DNA of 8,424 bases from Hydrogenothermaceae bacterium (GTDB lineage Bacteria; Aquificota; Aquificia; Aquificales; Hydrogenothermaceae): assembly GCA_026984355.1 (NCBI GenBank), contig JALSSG010000203.1, positions 1 through 8,424 on the forward strand, in the 5' to 3' direction. The notes under the pieces are model-generated. The model ran no database searches, was not told where the DNA came from, and saw only the letters and a list, made by a program, of their open reading frames with translations. How positions within the stretch are numbered: the stretch's first letter is position 1; every line of letters begins with the position of its first letter. The translations under genes and the position numbers were made by a program. Positions 6,812 through 8,424 of the stretch are shown here, piece by piece.

Positions 6812-6828
6812 TTGGCATGTAGTTTGCT
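6812..6828 (+). promoter_or_regulatory. Sigma-54 (RpoN) promoter of the Asn-rich repeat gene
   Basis: The 17 bases match the sigma-54 consensus YTGGCACGRNNNTTGCW at all but two defined positions (T for C at 6818, T for R at 6820). The invariant GG (6814-6815) and GC (6826-6827) are separated by exactly 10 bases. Transcription should begin near 6839, giving a 41-base leader. Sigma-54 promoters need an ATP-dependent NtrC-family activator, which fits the paired inverted repeats upstream. No sigma-70 promoter with acceptable spacing was seen between here and the gene. Confidence 0.85.
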
Positions 6829-6841
6829 TTTAGAAATAAAC

Positions 6842-6852
6842 GAGCAGTGCTC
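6842..6852 (+). repeat. Leader palindrome GAGCAGTGCTC
   Basis: Five-bp perfect arms around one central base, in the first bases of the predicted leader. It is the only G+C-rich stretch of the intergenic region. It could be an operator or, with little loop space, a minor RNA stem. Confidence 0.35.
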
Positions 6853-6879
6853 TTATAAATAAAAAAAGGAGGTACAGTT

Positions 6880-6948
6880 ATGAAGAAGAAAAGATTGCTT
6901 CTGTCGGCACTGCTGGCAGTCTCTATTGGGGCGATGCCATCAGTGGCA
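6880..6948 (+). other. Signal peptide coding region with raised G+C
   Basis: Encodes residues 1-23: positively charged MKKKR, hydrophobic LLLSALLAVSIGAM, then PSVA before the predicted signal peptidase I cleavage. From 6898 to 6951, 32 of 54 bases are G or C (about 59%), using CTG, TCG, GTC, GGG and GCG codons that are uncommon elsewhere in the window. Confidence 0.8.
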
Positions 6949-8424
6949 GGTGACACAGAAGTTTTATCTGATGATGACCTTGAAGAAGTTTCAGCTCAGG
7001 GTCTTCAGGTCATCAGAAATGGTAATCAGTTATTTACTATTGCAAATCCTGGACATGAAAAAGGTTCTATCCAGGATCAAGATAACAACCTTGATTCAGT
7101 TCAGCTAAGAAATCAGGCTCAGCAAAATGCTCAAATTCAGGGAGTTTCTAACGTTGCTACTTCATCTATCAACACAAATGCAAACTTCTTAAATGTAGGA
7201 AGTCAAGTAAGGACTTCTTATATTGAGCAGGTTAACAATCTTACTGCAGACAATCACAGTAATGAAGCGTCAGCTGATTTAGCTCTTGCAGGAAACGTAA
7301 ATAAGCAAAAACAGTATGTTGAAAATGGATATCAGGGTTCAGAGACAGGAACGATTGTTTCTGTTGTTAGAATGCAAAATAACAATAATAACTCTGTTCA
7401 AATGAGAGATGATGCACAGGAATATTTTGATGGTATTATGGCATTTAACGCAGCGTCAAGTTCAGGAAATGCTGGGTTTAATATGTTAACAGTTGAAGAT
7501 AGAGTCAGGTCTGATTCTACAATAGTTCAAGATAACTTTCAGACAGCAACAAGCTTTAATAACAATGCTACAGGAGGAACAGGGGCTGTTGCTGTAAATG
7601 CAGAAATAAAAGATGGAACAAATATATCTGATATTCAAAACTGGAATAACCCAGAGGATACAACACAGGTAGAAGGAAGTCCAACTCAGTATGTAAAAAA
7701 TATATATGGTTATAATGAAAGTAGACCTTCTGATATATCCCAGTACACTCTTATAGATGACCAGAACAACAACAATAACTCAGTACAGGCAAAAGGAAAC
7801 GTTCAAAAACATGCAGATATAGATTATCAGGCAAATATAGCAAAAACTTCAGCAAACTATGGTCAAAACCTTATTTCTACAGGAAATATAAAAAGAACGA
7901 ATATAGAGCAGTATAATGAACAAACTGCAGATAATCACAATAACACAGCAGTAGGAGCTGATAGTTCATTAGCTGCAAATGTAAATAAAGAAACACAAAA
8001 AATAGAAAATATGACATATAGAGACCATCCTGGTCCAGAAAATGGAAAAATAATCCTTCAAAATAACAATAACAACTCAGTACAATACCAGGGAGAAGTA
8101 CAAAAATATGCACAGATTATGGTTTCAAATAATGCAGCTTTATCTACTTTAAACACAGCTTTTAATCTCACTCAGGCTGATTCAGTTGATATGTCAACTA
8201 TAGACCAGTCAAATAATCAGGCTTCAAATAACTTTGAAAACTTAGCTTCAGGTAATATGTGGGCTTATGCAGGTAATGTTGAAAATACAGGCCCAACTCA
8301 AAAAGTAGAAAACGGATATGTAGATATAACAGTTCAAAATAACAATAACAACTCTGTTCAGCTTTCTGGTGATGTTCAGTCTGAAATGACTTCTATACTT
8401 GTTTCAAATTCTTCAAAAACAGCT
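6880..8424 (+). CDS. Secreted Asn/Gln-rich repeat protein, 3' end missing
   Basis: I do not recognise a named family. The frame is open from ATG 6880 to the window edge (515 codons, no stop), and AAGGAGG lies 7 bases before the ATG. Residues 1-23 are a typical signal peptide: KKKR, a hydrophobic core, and likely cleavage after SVA (A23/G24). The mature start carries LSDDDLEEVSAQG (about 29-41). From residue 67 the protein is repetitive: QDNNLDSVQ at 67, then four QNNNNNSVQ at 166, 295, 394 and 486. Each is followed by polar, Q/N/A/S/T-rich sequence; IEQ-N-TADNH-N and LA-NVNK segments recur in units 1 and 3, and KVENGY-like segments end several units. By hand count there are about 81 Asn and 45 Gln, no Cys and two Trp. 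Inference: an exported, self-assembling beta-rich surface or matrix protein (curli/Fap-like amyloid or beta-solenoid). Transcription is probably sigma-54 dependent. Confidence 0.88.
   Translation, partial: MKKKRLLLSALLAVSIGAMPSVAGDTEVLSDDDLEEVSAQGLQVIRNGNQLFTIANPGHEKGSIQDQDNNLDSVQLRNQAQQNAQIQGVSNVATSSINTNANFLNVGSQVRTSYIEQVNNLTADNHSNEASADLALAGNVNKQKQYVENGYQGSETGTIVSVVRMQNNNNNSVQMRDDAQEYFDGIMAFNAASSSGNAGFNMLTVEDRVRSDSTIVQDNFQTATSFNNNATGGTGAVAVNAEIKDGTNISDIQNWNNPEDTTQVEGSPTQYVKNIYGYNESRPSDISQYTLIDDQNNNNNSVQAKGNVQKHADIDYQANIAKTSANYGQNLISTGNIKRTNIEQYNEQTADNHNNTAVGADSSLAANVNKETQKIENMTYRDHPGPENGKIILQNNNNNSVQYQGEVQKYAQIMVSNNAALSTLNTAFNLTQADSVDMSTIDQSNNQASNNFENLASGNMWAYAGNVENTGPTQKVENGYVDITVQNNNNNSVQLSGDVQSEMTSILVSNSSKTA
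7078..8361 (+). repeat. Five QNNNNNSVQ-type motifs at 92-129 residue spacing
   Basis: Coding copies lie at 7078-7104 (degenerate QDNNLDSVQ), 7375-7401, 7762-7788, 8059-8085 and 8335-8361. Intervals are 99, 129, 99 and 92 residues. The last four are identical over nine residues but differ in AAT/AAC and Ser/Val/Gln codons, so the protein sequence rather than the DNA seems to be conserved. The last two share 20 identical bases. Units 1 and 3 are the most alike outside the motif. The array probably continues past the window. Confidence 0.9.

Larger units (their letters stand above)
6605..6879. other. 275-base non-coding control region
   Basis: This gap between proC and the Asn-rich gene holds no gene, tRNA or convincing rho-independent terminator. 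It is extremely AT-rich with runs of A and T. It contains two 17-bp inverted repeats of one pattern, a partial third copy, another dyad, a 12-base direct repeat, a sigma-54 promoter and a 41-base leader with a strong ribosome binding site. In an otherwise compact window it is by far the longest non-coding stretch, as expected for a gene controlled from distant activator sites. Confidence 0.85.

Noticed and set aside
6854..6859. TATAAA as a sigma-70 -10 element for the Asn-rich gene
   Set aside because: No -35-like sequence lies 15-19 bases upstream, and a start from here would fall at the ribosome binding site; the sigma-54 promoter fits much better.
6899..7002. Bacteriocin precursor with a double-glycine leader
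   Set aside because: LSDDDLEEVSAQG resembles such leaders, but the protein has a standard Sec signal peptide and continues for more than 470 residues.
6926..7108. 60-codon plus-strand frame near the start of the Asn-rich gene
   Set aside because: Lies in another frame of the signal-peptide-bearing gene, which has the strong ribosome binding site and repeat structure.
7877..8113. 78-codon hydrophobic minus-strand frame that looks like a membrane peptide
   Set aside because: It is the antisense of Asn/Gln-rich codons (AAT, AAC, CAA give ATT, GTT, TTG on the reverse strand), which automatically yields Leu/Phe/Tyr-rich sequence.
7078..8361. CRISPR-like or tandem DNA repeat array
   Set aside because: Repeats are short, in frame, far apart and vary at synonymous positions; they are protein repeats.

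Overview
The window is AT-rich chromosomal DNA (about one third G+C by eye), with compact, overlapping genes and proteins rich in Lys, Glu and Ile. These traits, the character of TrmFO, AtpC and the antiporter, and an atpC gene standing apart from other ATP synthase genes suggest a thermophilic Aquificota bacterium, perhaps Hydrogenothermaceae (Sulfurihydrogenibium or Persephonella type). That assignment is inference; no rRNA or other marker is present.

Layout. On the minus strand (positions 11-1145), atpC (F1 epsilon subunit) is followed by a TrmN6-like tRNA adenine methyltransferase, with a 20-base overlap. A roughly 110-base divergent promoter region separates this pair from a plus-strand run of five genes (1258-6604): trmFO, a TrkA-type regulatory protein with a Usp-like C-terminal half, a CPA2-family cation/proton antiporter membrane subunit, a DnaQ-type exonuclease, and proC. 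Three of the four junctions in this run overlap by exactly 8 bases, so the five genes are probably one transcription unit. Only the TrkA-like/antiporter pair is functionally linked: it looks like a KefC-like transporter split into two genes. The others are housekeeping functions (tRNA m5U54 formation, 3'-5' exonuclease, proline synthesis).

The most unusual part is the right end. After proC comes a 275-base non-coding region full of dyads. It ends in a near-consensus sigma-54 promoter (GG-N10-GC at 6814-6827). Two 17-bp inverted repeats of the form TGTAAA-N5-TTTACA are centred about 197 and 111 bases upstream of the predicted start. This is the arrangement expected for an NtrC-family activator.

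The promoter serves a gene that starts at 6880 and stays open to the window edge (515 codons, 3' end missing). It encodes an apparently secreted, cysteine-free, Asn/Gln-rich repeat protein. After the signal peptide comes an LSDDDLEEVSAQG segment, then five copies of a QNNNNNSVQ-type motif spaced 92-129 residues apart. I do not recognise a named family. A self-assembling, curli/Fap-like or beta-solenoid surface fibre under sigma-54 control is the leading hypothesis and the best candidate here for an undescribed system.
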